Shown here one piece after another: positions 15,596-24,514 of a DNA stretch of 64,000 nucleotides. Within the stretch, counting starts at the first letter, position 1. Each line of letters opens with the position of its first letter. The DNA comes from Novosphingobium resinovorum (lineage in GTDB: Bacteria > Pseudomonadota > Alphaproteobacteria > Sphingomonadales > Sphingomonadaceae). The notes beneath the pieces are model-generated. The model did no database searches. It saw nothing but the letters and a program-made list of their open reading frames with translations, and had not been told where the DNA came from. Location: NCBI RefSeq assembly GCF_001742225.1, contig NZ_CP017075.1, forward strand, positions 3,378,001 through 3,442,000. Direction: 5' to 3'. The translations under genes were made by a program, and so were the position numbers.

Positions 15596-17041
15596 CTACC
15601 GCAACCCCACACCGATCACCGCGCGCGGTTGTTCCATCTCGCCCGAAGCGACCGGATAGGCGCAGTAATCCGCCGCATAGAACCCGGTCGGCCGGTGATT
15701 GCCCGAAAGCCCCACCCCGCCCATCGGCGCTGCATGGCTGGGGCCGATCGTCGGCCGGTTCCAGTTGACGATCCCGGCGCGCACGTTGGCCCAGAAGCGG
15801 TTGTACTCCTGCGGCGTGCCCCCCACCAGCGATGCGGCGAGGCCATAGCGCGAGGCATTGGCCTGCGCGATCGCCTGGTCGAAGTCCGACACCCGGACCA
15901 CCTGCAGGATCGGCCCGAACAGCTCGACGTCGGGGCGCTCGGCCATCGCGGTCACGTCGATGATCGCGGGGCTGAGGAAGGGCGCGGTCTCGTGCGTGCG
16001 GACGAGGTGCTTGATCGCCCGGCCGCCGTGACTGAGCAGGTAGAGGAAGCTCTCGGTCAACCCGTCGGCGGCGGCATTGTCGATCACCGGTCCCATGAAG
16101 GGCGCGGGCTCGTCGAAGGGCGCGCCGACGATCAGGCGGTCGGCGAGCGCCTTCACCTCGGCCATCAGCGCGTCGTACATCGTGTCCTTCACGATCAGGC
16201 GGCGCGCGGCGGTGCAGCGCTGGCCGCTGGTGGCAAAGGCGGACTGGACGACGATCGCGGCGGCGTCGGTCAGCTTGGGTGTGTCCCACACGACCATCGC
16301 GTTGTTGCCGCCCATCTCCAGCGCCACCATGCGGTCCGGCCGGGCCGCCAGCCTGCGGTTGATGGCGATGCCGTTGGCGGCCGATCCGGTGAACAGGACG
16401 CCGTCGATCCCCTCGTGCGCCACGTAAGCTGCACCTTCGGCCGGGCCGCCGGGGGCGAACTGGATCGCGGCGGCCGGAACGCCCGCGCGGTGGAAGCAGC
16501 GGGTCAGCATCTCGCCGGTCGCGGGTGCGCGTTCGCTCGGCTTGAAGATCACCGCGTTGCCCGCGATCAGCGCGGGTACGATGTGCGCGTTGGCGAGGTG
16601 CGCGGGGTAATTGAAAGGGCTGAGCACCACCAGCACGCCATGCGGCTTGTGGCGCACCGCCATCGCCCCCTGCAGCGCCGAATCGAGGCGACGCTGGGCC
16701 GTCCGCTCGGCGTAGGAGCGGATCGAGACCTCGACCTTGGCGATCACCGAATCGACCTCGGCGCGGGCTTCCCACAAGGGCTTGCCGACTTCGCGGGCGA
16801 TGCAGGTGGCGAGCGCCTCGGCATCCTTGCGCACTTCGTTGGCGAATCGCCGCAGCAGTTCCATGCGGGTGGAGAGCGGTTGGGCCGCCCACGAGGGCCA
16901 CGCGCGCCGCGCACGCGCGACCGTCTCGTCCACGTCGGCCACCGGGCCGCGCCAGACTTCCGCCCCGGTGGCAGGTTCGTGGGAGACGATCTCCGCCCTG
17001 GTATCGGGCCGGCTATCGGCCCTCTGGAGTTGTGCGGTCAC
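15596..17041 (-). CDS. astD: Succinylglutamate-semialdehyde dehydrogenase
   Basis: An NAD-dependent ALDH-superfamily enzyme that oxidises succinylglutamate semialdehyde in the arginine succinyltransferase route. AstD-type features are S-P-F-N-Y-P-A-H-L-A-N-A-H-I-V-P, A-L-E-M-G-G-N-N (catalytic Glu), S-G-Q-R-C-T-A-A-R-R-L (catalytic Cys) and G-N-H-R-P-T-G-F-Y-A-A-D-Y-C-A-Y-P near the end. The start is unclear: GTG at 17041 is used (481 residues), and TTG at 17059 is possible. No astA, astB, astC or astE lies beside it, so it is an orphan here. Confidence 0.88.
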   Translation of the reverse strand: MTAQLQRADSRPDTRAEIVSHEPATGAEVWRGPVADVDETVARARRAWPSWAAQPLSTRMELLRRFANEVRKDAEALATCIAREVGKPLWEARAEVDSVIAKVEVSIRSYAERTAQRRLDSALQGAMAVRHKPHGVLVVLSPFNYPAHLANAHIVPALIAGNAVIFKPSERAPATGEMLTRCFHRAGVPAAAIQFAPGGPAEGAAYVAHEGIDGVLFTGSAANGIAINRRLAARPDRMVALEMGGNNAMVVWDTPKLTDAAAIVVQSAFATSGQRCTAARRLIVKDTMYDALMAEVKALADRLIVGAPFDEPAPFMGPVIDNAAADGLTESFLYLLSHGGRAIKHLVRTHETAPFLSPAIIDVTAMAERPDVELFGPILQVVRVSDFDQAIAQANASRYGLAASLVGGTPQEYNRFWANVRAGIVNWNRPTIGPSHAAPMGGVGLSGNHRPTGFYAADYCAYPVASGEMEQPRAVIGVGLR

Positions 17042-17154
17042 GAAATCATCTGGTCCCAACGCGGTGCGGCTGCAGAAATACGGCTAATGACCCGTTAGCT
17101 TATAGGGTTCGACATTTCATCCCAATCGCACAGGTATTCCTACCTTGGCGTAAA

Positions 17155-18552
17155 TCATTGGGGTGTAAACGGTGCCTTCCCAAGTTGTTCGCCCAGCCTG
17201 CGAATCTGCGCGACTTTGGCGTCCAGTTCGCTCCAGTCGTCATGCGTGTCGATCGCGGCCCAGATGCGTTCGACCTCGTCGATGAGCACGCCCGGAGGGG
17301 CGCTTTCCTGCCAGAACGGATCTGCCGTCGCGGCGGCGGGGGCATAGCCGGACAGCAGCGCGCCGAAGTCGTCGGCACCGGCATTGCGGCCACCGCGATG
17401 GAGGAAGAAGAACTGCTCAGGCGGCAGGCCGCTCTCGACCATGCTGCGCTCGGCGGCCTGAACCAGCGCCGTGTCGGCCTCCACCCCCCGCGATTCGATG
17501 CCGAGGCGCCAGGTGAAGCGGCGGCACAGCGCCTGCTGGTAGAGCGGCCCGAACCGCTCGAGCGCGGCGACCAGCGGCGCGGTTTCGGCCAGCGGGCGCA
17601 GCGCGATGGCGAGTTGCTGGCAGTTCCAGAGCAGCGCTTCGGGCTGGCGGCCGAAGGCGTAGAGGCCGGTGCGGTCGAAGTAGGCGGCGGTGAAGCGCGG
17701 GTCCCAGCGCGGCGCCCAGCGCCACGGGCCATAGTCGAAGCTCTCGCCCGAGATGTTCATGTTGTCGGTGTTGAGCACGCCGTGGACGAAGCCCGCCACC
17801 ATCCACGCGGCGGCAAGGTCGGCAAGCCGCTCGACGACCTGGTGAAGCAGGATCACTGCGGGTTCGTCGCGTCCCGGAGCGTCCTCGGGCGGAAGGCTGC
17901 CGGGGTAGGTTTCGAGGCTGTAGTCGACCAGTGCGGCCAGATGCGCGGTCTCCTCCAGCACGTAGAGGCGCTGGAAGCTGCCGATGCGGATGTGTCCGTG
18001 CGACAGGCGCACCAGCACGGCCGAGCGGGTGGGGGAGGGCTCGTCGCCGCGCCACAGTTCCTCGCCGGTCTCGACGACGGAAAAGGTCTTGCTGGTGTTC
18101 ACGCCCAGCGCCTCCAGCATCTCGGTGGCAAGGATTTCGCGCACCGCGCCCTTCAGGGTCAGCCTGCCGTCGCCGTCGCGGCTCCAAGGCGTCTGGCCCG
18201 AACCCTTGGTCCCGAGGTCGAGCAACCGACCCGCTCCATCGCGCATCTGCGCGAAGAGGAAGCCGCGCCCGTCGCCGAGGTCGGGGTTGTAGTTGCGGAA
18301 CTGGTGGCCGTGATAGCGCAGCGCCAGCGGCTGCGGCAGATTGCCGGGAAGCGGCTGGAAGTGCCCGAAATGCGCGGTCCAGCGCGCCTCGTCGAAACCG
18401 TCGAGGCCCACCGCGGCCGCCCAGCGGTCATTGCGCCAGCGCAATTGATGGCGGGGGAACGCGGCGGCATGGACCGGGTCGCCGATCCATTGGGCGATCG
18501 TTTCGATTCGCGGATCGGGAAGATAGGGCGCGGGTTGCGGATCGCTTGGCAT
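17155..18552 (-). CDS. selO: Protein adenylyltransferase SelO-like (YdiU/UPF0061)
   Basis: A 465-residue SelO pseudokinase that transfers AMP to protein hydroxyls, linked to redox stress in E. coli. Visible family blocks are D-L-G-T-K-G-S-G-Q-T-P-W-S-R, L-K-G-A-V-R-E-I-L, G-H-I-R-I-G-S-F-Q-R and V-L-N-T-D-N-M-N-I-S-G with the following D-Y-G-P-W (metal and nucleotide site). The ATG at 18552 gives the conserved start; upstream codons overlap the control region shared with the divergent hydrolase. It ends K-A-P-F-T-P-Q, without the C-terminal Cys motif present in E. coli SelO, so that redox switch may be absent. Confidence 0.9.
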   Translation of the reverse strand: MPSDPQPAPYLPDPRIETIAQWIGDPVHAAAFPRHQLRWRNDRWAAAVGLDGFDEARWTAHFGHFQPLPGNLPQPLALRYHGHQFRNYNPDLGDGRGFLFAQMRDGAGRLLDLGTKGSGQTPWSRDGDGRLTLKGAVREILATEMLEALGVNTSKTFSVVETGEELWRGDEPSPTRSAVLVRLSHGHIRIGSFQRLYVLEETAHLAALVDYSLETYPGSLPPEDAPGRDEPAVILLHQVVERLADLAAAWMVAGFVHGVLNTDNMNISGESFDYGPWRWAPRWDPRFTAAYFDRTGLYAFGRQPEALLWNCQQLAIALRPLAETAPLVAALERFGPLYQQALCRRFTWRLGIESRGVEADTALVQAAERSMVESGLPPEQFFFLHRGGRNAGADDFGALLSGYAPAAATADPFWQESAPPGVLIDEVERIWAAIDTHDDWSELDAKVAQIRRLGEQLGKAPFTPQ

Positions 18553-18628
18553 CGGGCGATAGTGGGGACCGCCCGGCCCGCTAGCAAGCCGGGTATTTTG
18601 TTGAATCTGATGAGGTCGCCGCCCGCGC

Positions 18629-19507
18629 ATGAAGGTTTTCGAAGATCGCTTCTGGTCGAGCCGCGACGGTCTCAAGCTCCATTTCCGCGATTATCCCGGT
18701 CCAGCAGAGGGTGAAACCGGCCTGCCGGTGCTGTGCCTCCATGGCCTGACCCGCAACGCGCGCGACTTCGACGTGCTGGCCCCGCGCCTCGCTGCCAATC
18801 CCATTAGGGGACGGCGCGTGATCTGCCCTGACCTGCGCGGCCGGGGCGACAGCGAATATGCGAAGGATTCGGCTACCTACACGCCGGTCCAGTACGGCGA
18901 GGACGTCCTCGCCCTGATCGAGCAGGAGGGGCTGGAGCGCTTCGTGGTCATCGGCACCTCGCTGGGCGGCCTGATGGCGATGGGGCTGGCGAGCATCATC
19001 CCCGACCGGATCGCCGCCGCCGTGGTCAACGACGTCGGCCCGTGGCTGAAACCGGCGGGCCTTGCGCGGATCAAGGACTACGTCGGGCAGGGACGCACCT
19101 GGCCCACCTGGGTCCACGCCGCGCGCGGACTGGAGGAAGTGCAGGGCGCCGCGCATCCCGGACAGCCGCTGGATTTCTGGATCGGCATGGCCAAGCGGCT
19201 GATGACGGTCGGCGGTAACGGGCGCATCGTCTTCGACTACGACATGAAGATCGCCGAGCCCTTCCTCGCGCTCGACGTCAATGCCCAGCCGGACTTGTGG
19301 GCGGTGTGGGACGCGCTGGCGCAAGTGCCGGTGCTGGTGGTGCGCGGTGGACTGTCCGACCTGCTCTCTGCCCAGACGCTGGACGACATGCTGCGCCGCT
19401 CGCCGAATGCAGAGGGGCTGACCTTGCCCCACGTCGGCCACGCCCCGACGCTCGACGAGCCCGAATCGGTTGCCGCGATCGAGCGGCTGCTGGCCAGAGC
19501 GGCCTGA
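18629..19507 (+). CDS. Alpha/beta hydrolase
   Basis: A 292-residue alpha/beta-hydrolase-fold protein. The oxyanion-hole segment is L-C-L-H-G-L-T-R-N, the nucleophile elbow G-T-S-L-G-G (Ser) and the catalytic His in P-H-V-G-H-A-P-T-L-D-E-P. An acid residue is likely in the G-G-L-S-D-L-L-S segment. No signal peptide, so cytoplasmic. The substrate cannot be read from sequence; esterase or C-C hydrolase are both possible. Divergent from selO and 14 bases ahead of a glycosyltransferase gene. Confidence 0.88.
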   Translation: MKVFEDRFWSSRDGLKLHFRDYPGPAEGETGLPVLCLHGLTRNARDFDVLAPRLAANPIRGRRVICPDLRGRGDSEYAKDSATYTPVQYGEDVLALIEQEGLERFVVIGTSLGGLMAMGLASIIPDRIAAAVVNDVGPWLKPAGLARIKDYVGQGRTWPTWVHAARGLEEVQGAAHPGQPLDFWIGMAKRLMTVGGNGRIVFDYDMKIAEPFLALDVNAQPDLWAVWDALAQVPVLVVRGGLSDLLSAQTLDDMLRRSPNAEGLTLPHVGHAPTLDEPESVAAIERLLARAA

Positions 19508-19521
19508 GCCAGAGACCGGCC

Positions 19522-20649
19522 TTGCGCCTCCTCCACCTCCATTCGAGCTTCGCGGCAGGCGGCAAGGAACTGCGCGCGGCAAGGCTGATGAACGTCTTCG
19601 GCCCGGGCGTCGCGCATACCATCGTCTCCGCGCAGCCGGGCGCATATGGGGCGAAAGTCGCACTCGACCCGGCGCTCACGGTCGATTTTCCGAGTGATTT
19701 TCCCAGCCTGCAGGGCCGCCCGGCACCGCTTCGCCTGCTGCGCATCGCCCGCGCCATGAAGCATTTCGACCTCGTCCTCACGTACAACTGGGGGGCGATG
19801 GACGCGGTGCTGGCGCACCGGGTCTGGGGCGGCGTGCTGGGCCTGCCGCCGCTGGTCCATCACGAGGACGGCTTCAACGAGGACGAGGCTGGTGGCCTCA
19901 AGCCCTCGCGCAACTGGTTTCGCCGCGTGGCGCTGGCGCGGGCTTCGGCGCTGGTGGTGCCTTCGCAGCGGCTGGAGGAAATCGCGCTCGGCGACTGGGC
20001 GCAGCCGCGCCCGCGCGTGAAGCTGATCATCAACGGCATCCGCACCGCCGCTTACCTCGCGCCGCCCCTGCCCGATGCGATTCCGGGGCTGCCCAAGCCT
20101 GCTGGCGCGAAGTGGGTCGGCACTCTGGCGGGCCTGCGCGCGGTCAAGAACCTGCCCCGGCTGGTCCGTGCTTTCGCCACGCTGCCGCCCGAATGGCAGC
20201 TGGTGATCCTCGGTGAAGGGCCGGACCGCGAAAGAATCGCGCAGCAAGCGCGGGAATCCGGCGTGGCCGACAGGGTGCATCTGCCGGGCTTCGTCCCCGA
20301 TCCCTCGCGCGCGGTGGGGCTGTTCGATCTCTTCGCGCTGTCCTCCGACAGCGAGCAGTTTCCCATCTCCATTCTGGAGGCGATGGCGGCCGGGCTCGCG
20401 GTCGCCTCGCCCGCGGTGGGGGACGTGGCGGCGATGGTGCCGGCGGAAAACCGCAGCTTCATCACCCCGCCCGGAGACGACGCCGCGCTCGGCCGGGCTT
20501 TGGCGGAACTCGCGGCGGATGAAGGGCTGCGCGCGCGCATCGGCGCGGCCAACCGCGCGCTTGCTCAGGCCCAATACGATGAAAACTCGATGATTCGCAG
20601 TTATGCCTCGACCTATGGCGCGGCGATGGGCAAAAGCGACTTTCCGTGA
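19522..20649 (+). CDS. Glycosyltransferase family 4 protein
   Basis: A 375-residue GT-B-fold enzyme, likely starting at the TTG at 19522 to give M-R-L-L-H-L-H-S-S-F-A-A-G-G-K-E. The C-terminal donor site has V-I-L-G-E-G-P-D-R and the E-x7-E-like stretch S-E-Q-F-P-I-S-I-L-E-A-M-A-A-G. The family makes glycans from sugar nucleotides, but donor and acceptor are unknown. It follows the hydrolase by 14 bases. No ATG fits the N-terminus, hence the TTG. Confidence 0.85.
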   Translation: MRLLHLHSSFAAGGKELRAARLMNVFGPGVAHTIVSAQPGAYGAKVALDPALTVDFPSDFPSLQGRPAPLRLLRIARAMKHFDLVLTYNWGAMDAVLAHRVWGGVLGLPPLVHHEDGFNEDEAGGLKPSRNWFRRVALARASALVVPSQRLEEIALGDWAQPRPRVKLIINGIRTAAYLAPPLPDAIPGLPKPAGAKWVGTLAGLRAVKNLPRLVRAFATLPPEWQLVILGEGPDRERIAQQARESGVADRVHLPGFVPDPSRAVGLFDLFALSSDSEQFPISILEAMAAGLAVASPAVGDVAAMVPAENRSFITPPGDDAALGRALAELAADEGLRARIGAANRALAQAQYDENSMIRSYASTYGAAMGKSDFP

Positions 20650-20770
20650 CGCCGCGCTCATTCAGCGGCGCTTCACCGCGGGACGGGCACCGACATCCCC
20701 GTTGAAAAGCCCCACCCATCCGCTAAACAGCCCCGCAACCGTCCCGTTTTTCGCTAGAAAGCGCCCTATC

Positions 20771-21559
20771 TTGGCTCTGCCCCCCGACACCAATTCCGCC
20801 GCCGCAGCGCGTAACGCCGCCCAGCAGGACGTTTTCCTGCGTGAAGTCGACGACGCCGTGCGCCAGGACCAGCTCGAAGGCTTCATGAGCCGCTACGGCA
20901 AGCCGCTGATCGCCGTCATCATCATCGCCCTGCTTGCCTTCGCGGGCTGGATCTACTGGCAGCACCGCCAGACCCAGGAGCGCGAGGCGCGTTCGGAGGC
21001 TTACGTACAGGCGCTCGACGCCCTGCAGTCGGAGAATCTCGACGCCGCCAAGGCCAAGCTGGCGCCGATCGCCGGTGCCGATTCTTCGGACGCGACAGTC
21101 GTGTCGGCCCGTCTGATGCTCGCGGGGATCGCGCTGCGTCAGGAGAAGAAGGCCGATGCGCTCAAGCTCTATCGTGAGATTTCGGCCGACGGCAAGGCAC
21201 CGCAGGTGCTGCGCGACCTCGCCTCCGTGCGGGAAGTCGGCGCCGACTTCGACGCGATGAAGCCCGAGGACGTCGTCAGCCGCCTCAAGCCGATGGCCGC
21301 GCCCGGCAATCCGTGGTTCGGTCCCGCGGGCGAACTCGTCGGCATGGCCTACCTGAAGCAGAACAAGCAGGACCAGGCCGGTCCGCTGTTCGCCGCGATC
21401 GCCAAGGACGAAAGCGTCGAGGACGGCCTGCGCAGCCGCGCCCGCCAGCTTGCCGCCGTGCTCGGCGTCGATGCCGTGGACGACGTGGTGAACGAAAAGG
21501 GCGAGCCGCTCGACAAGCCGATAGCCAAGATCGTCCAGCCCGCCGAAGTGGCGAACTGA
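20771..21559 (+). CDS. YfgM-like tetratricopeptide membrane protein
   Basis: A 262-residue protein, start taken as the TTG at 20771 (M-A-L-P-P-D-T-N-S-A-A-A). It has a short cytoplasmic N-terminus, one transmembrane helix about residues 44-60 (L-I-A-V-I-I-I-A-L-L-A-F-A-G-W-I-Y-W) and a periplasmic helical TPR-like domain. In E. coli YfgM sits with the Sec translocon and PpiD and its gene is next to bamB; here bamB follows after 25 bases. An early acidic helix (F-L-R-E-V-D-D-A-V-R-Q-D) is the usual family start. Role in envelope-protein trafficking inferred. Confidence 0.8.
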   Translation: MALPPDTNSAAAARNAAQQDVFLREVDDAVRQDQLEGFMSRYGKPLIAVIIIALLAFAGWIYWQHRQTQEREARSEAYVQALDALQSENLDAAKAKLAPIAGADSSDATVVSARLMLAGIALRQEKKADALKLYREISADGKAPQVLRDLASVREVGADFDAMKPEDVVSRLKPMAAPGNPWFGPAGELVGMAYLKQNKQDQAGPLFAAIAKDESVEDGLRSRARQLAAVLGVDAVDDVVNEKGEPLDKPIAKIVQPAEVAN

Positions 21560-21584
21560 GAACATGACACGTGAGGACATTCGC

Positions 21585-22946
21585 ATGAACGCAGCCCGCA
21601 ACACGTCGTCTTCGCGCGCGAAGAAGGTCGTGCCGCTGATCGCCCTCGCACTCGTCGCGGGCCTGTCCGGCTGCAAGATGTTCGGCGGCGGCAAAGGCCC
21701 GGCCAAGACCCCGACCGTGGGCAACCGTGTGCCGATCCTGTCGCGCATCGAAAGCGGCGCCAAGGTCGATACCACGCTCGGCGCAGTCTCGGTGATCCTG
21801 CCCCCGGCCGAAGTCAACGCGACCTGGGCACAGGGCGGCAACACCCCGAACAAGGCGTACGGCCACCTCGCGCTGGCGGATAACCCGACCAAGGTGTGGA
21901 CCGCGCAGATCGCCGGTTCGAGCCCCCGCGCGCGCCTCGCGGCGGCCCCGGTCATCGGCGGCGGCAAACTGTACGCGATGGATACCGAAGGCACGGTCCA
22001 CGCCTTCGACGCCCAGAGCGGCGCGAAGCTGTGGACCAAGAGCTTCTCGGTCAGCGGCAGTAACGCGAAGTCGGTTTTCGGCGGCGGCGTCACTTTCGAC
22101 GGCGACAAGCTCTACGTCACCACCGGTCTTGGCGAAGTCGCGGCGCTCAACGCCGCCGACGGCAGCCAGCTCTGGACCAAGAAGCCCGCCGGCCCGCTGC
22201 GCGGTTCGCCGACGGTCGGGTTCAACCAGATCTTCGTGATGACGCAGGACAACCAGATCGTCGTCCTCAACGCGGCGGACGGCGCTACCATCTGGCAGGA
22301 ATCCGCCTCGCTGACCCAGTCGGGCGTGTTCGGCGTCGCCTCGCCCGCGCTTGGGCAGGGCACGGTGATCGCGGGTTACTCGTCGGGCGAACTGGTGGCC
22401 TACCGTTACGAGAACGGCCGTCAGGTCTGGTCGGACGCGCTTTCGCGCACTTCGATCTCGACCGAAGTGGGTAGCCTCACCGACGTCGATGCCGACCCGA
22501 TCATCGATCGCGGCCGCGTCTATGCTCTGGGTCAGGGCGGGCGCATGGCCGCTTACGAACTGGTCACCGGCCAGCGCATCTGGGAACTCAACCTCGCGGG
22601 CATCTCGACCCCGTCAGTCGCGGGTGACTGGGTCTTCACGCTGGACGACCACGCCGAAATCCTCGCCATCGCGCGCGGCACCGGCAAGGTCCGCTGGCTG
22701 ACCGAACTGCAGCGCTACAAGAACGCCAAGAAGCGCAAGAATCCGATCTTCTGGGTCGGTCCGGTGCTGGCGGGCAGCAAGCTGTGGGTCGGCAACTCGC
22801 GCGGGCTCGTGGCCACCATCGATCCGTCGAGCGGCACGATGACGCCATTCACCGAACTCAGCGATCCGATTTCGCTGGCGCCTGTCGTGGCGAACCAGAC
22901 GCTCTACGTCCTCGACGATTCGGGCCGTATCACCGCCTTCCGTTGA
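21585..22946 (+). CDS. bamB: Outer membrane assembly lipoprotein BamB
   Basis: A 453-residue lipoprotein. The lipobox L-S-G-C (Cys30) comes after a short signal. The body is an eight-bladed PQQ-like beta propeller with repeats of the form L-x-A-x-D-G-x-x-x-W (for example A-L-N-A-A-D-G-S-Q-L-W-T). It does not bind PQQ; BamB is a scaffold of the BAM outer-membrane protein machine. The ATG at 21585 is used because GAGGA lies 8 bases upstream; an ATG at 21564 is an alternative. Paired with the YfgM-like gene as in many proteobacteria; der, its usual neighbour, is absent. Confidence 0.88.
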   Translation: MNAARNTSSSRAKKVVPLIALALVAGLSGCKMFGGGKGPAKTPTVGNRVPILSRIESGAKVDTTLGAVSVILPPAEVNATWAQGGNTPNKAYGHLALADNPTKVWTAQIAGSSPRARLAAAPVIGGGKLYAMDTEGTVHAFDAQSGAKLWTKSFSVSGSNAKSVFGGGVTFDGDKLYVTTGLGEVAALNAADGSQLWTKKPAGPLRGSPTVGFNQIFVMTQDNQIVVLNAADGATIWQESASLTQSGVFGVASPALGQGTVIAGYSSGELVAYRYENGRQVWSDALSRTSISTEVGSLTDVDADPIIDRGRVYALGQGGRMAAYELVTGQRIWELNLAGISTPSVAGDWVFTLDDHAEILAIARGTGKVRWLTELQRYKNAKKRKNPIFWVGPVLAGSKLWVGNSRGLVATIDPSSGTMTPFTELSDPISLAPVVANQTLYVLDDSGRITAFR

Positions 22947-23013
22947 ATCAGGCGGGGCGCAGATCGCATGAGATTTGCGCCCCCTTAACCAATTCCCTCT
23001 ACGCCCTGCGGCC

Positions 23014-24333
23014 ATGAGCACCGCATCCACCCGCCGCCCGGCCAGCGACGTTTCCGCAGGCGTGGGCCTCTCCGGCCTCGTCGCGCTGGTCCTGTGGATC
23101 CTGTTCTGCCGCAACTGGGGCTCGGTCGTCGATCTGCTCGGCCTGCAGGCCCCGCGCGAGCCGATGAGCGGCCCTTACGCCTCGCTCGCCACGCTGGCCT
23201 TCACCGGCGTCGCCATGACCGCATGGTCGCTGCTGGTCGACAAGGTGCACTTGCGCCCCTCCACCGGCATCGACTGGTCGCAGCGTCGCCCGCTCTCCGA
23301 AACGCTCGACATCTCGATCACCAAGCTGACCGGGCTGTGGATCACATGGGCGCTGATAGGCTGCTTCTACTTCCTGTGCCGATGGTACTGGGAGGGGCAG
23401 TATCTGTTCGCTATGGACGTGTTGAGTGCCGTTGTGGCACCCTTGTTCGTCCTCTCGGTGCCCTATGTCCTCTGGCTCGACCGGGTCATGGTCGAGCCGC
23501 GCGACGCCTCCTGGCACTTCGGCGCGATGCTGATCGGCCGCGAGCCATGGAGCGCCGAAGAGGTGAAGAAGCACTGGCGCGCCTGGGCGATCAAGGGCTT
23601 CTTCGGAGCCTTCATGATCTCGATCCTGCCCGGCGGCTTCGCCCGCGTGGTAGAGGCGGATTTCGGCGCAATCGCGCACAAACCCGTGGACTTGGGCTCT
23701 CTGCTGATCGAAGGGCTGTTCCTCGTAGACGTGCAGATCGGCACAGTCGGCTACCTCTTCACCTTCCGCCCGCTCGACGCCCACATCCGCAGCGGCAACC
23801 CTTTGCTGGCGGGCTGGGTAGCCGCACTGATGTGCTACCCGCCCTTCGTGTGGGGCACGATGGGTAACGCCGACGTCCTCGGTTACGAAGTCAACACCGG
23901 CGGCTGGGCGCACTGGATGGCGGCTTACGACGTCCTCCTGTGGGGCTGGGCGGCGATGATGGTCGTGCTGACCGCGATCTACGCCTGGGCGACCTTCGCC
24001 TTCGGCCTGCGCTTTTCCAACCTGACTTATCGCGGCGTGCTGACGAACGGCCCCTACCGCTTCACGCGCCACCCGGCCTACCTGTCGAAGAACCTGTTCT
24101 GGTGGACTTCGACGCTGCCGTTCCTCGTGACGAACGGATCATGGACCGACGCGATCCGCAACACCGTGCTGCTGGGCGTGGTGAGCGGCATCTATTATTG
24201 GCGCGCTCGGACTGAGGAAGCGCACCTGCTGGCGGAAGACCCTAAGTATCGGGAATATTACGACTGGATGGGGGAGAATGCGTTCATCACCCGGACTTTT
24301 GGGAAGATCGGGCAGAAGCTTAAGTTCAAGTAA
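23014..24333 (+). CDS. Isoprenylcysteine methyltransferase-like membrane protein
   Basis: A 439-residue polytopic membrane protein. The C-terminal quarter matches the ICMT/PEMT fold: G-V-L-T-N-G-P-Y-R-F-T-R-H-P-A-Y-L-S-K-N with the following R-A-R-T-E-E-A-H-L-L, where the Arg-His-Pro and the Glu-Glu help bind SAM in known ICMT enzymes. The N-terminal half adds about seven helices absent from short ICMTs. Substrate unknown (lipid or isoprenoid thiol). The start at 23014 follows a 67-base gap from bamB. Confidence 0.75.
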   Translation: MSTASTRRPASDVSAGVGLSGLVALVLWILFCRNWGSVVDLLGLQAPREPMSGPYASLATLAFTGVAMTAWSLLVDKVHLRPSTGIDWSQRRPLSETLDISITKLTGLWITWALIGCFYFLCRWYWEGQYLFAMDVLSAVVAPLFVLSVPYVLWLDRVMVEPRDASWHFGAMLIGREPWSAEEVKKHWRAWAIKGFFGAFMISILPGGFARVVEADFGAIAHKPVDLGSLLIEGLFLVDVQIGTVGYLFTFRPLDAHIRSGNPLLAGWVAALMCYPPFVWGTMGNADVLGYEVNTGGWAHWMAAYDVLLWGWAAMMVVLTAIYAWATFAFGLRFSNLTYRGVLTNGPYRFTRHPAYLSKNLFWWTSTLPFLVTNGSWTDAIRNTVLLGVVSGIYYWRARTEEAHLLAEDPKYREYYDWMGENAFITRTFGKIGQKLKFK

Positions 24334-24336
24334 GTC

Positions 24337-24354
24337 CTGGGGCCATCGCCCCAG
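24337..24354 (+). terminator. Small hairpin after the ICMT-like gene
   Basis: CTGGGGC and GCCCCAG flank a 4-base CATC loop directly after the stop. There is no T-tract, so the terminator call is weak. Confidence 0.4.
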
Positions 24355-24360
24355 ACCCCC

Positions 24361-24514
24361 ATACCGTCGTCGTGGTGCGTGCAGACCTGTCAGTCCCACA
24401 TGGCGCCGCAGGCTATTTGTCTCCCGGCCCACAGTCTTGCATGACGATGCCGCGCGCGTGACCTCGACGGTATACAGGGTGCAGGGGGTGGTAAACCCCT
24501 GCCTTTCCTTCCTT
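24361..24514 (+). ncRNA. Candidate structured RNA, possibly 6S-like
   Basis: A 180-base gap without a gene holds a perfect 9-bp closing stem, ATACCGTCG (24361-24369) with CGACGGTAT (24465-24473). This is extended by GGTGCGTGC pairing with a GCGCGC...ACC segment. A large unpaired middle includes CAGTCCC (a run also found in the E. coli 6S bubble), and a terminal stem-loop forms from TGGCGCCG and CGGCCCA. The plus strand then has a hairpin GCAGGGG/CCCCTGC (24481-24502) and a T-rich tail (24503-24514), a plausible terminator. The topology fits 6S RNA (RNA polymerase mimic), but I have only matched it by eye. Confidence 0.35.

Noticed and set aside
21585..22946. PQQ-binding enzyme reading for the beta-propeller lipoprotein
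   Set aside because: Its propeller repeats look like quinoprotein repeats, but the lipobox, length and YfgM-like neighbour identify BamB, which binds no PQQ.
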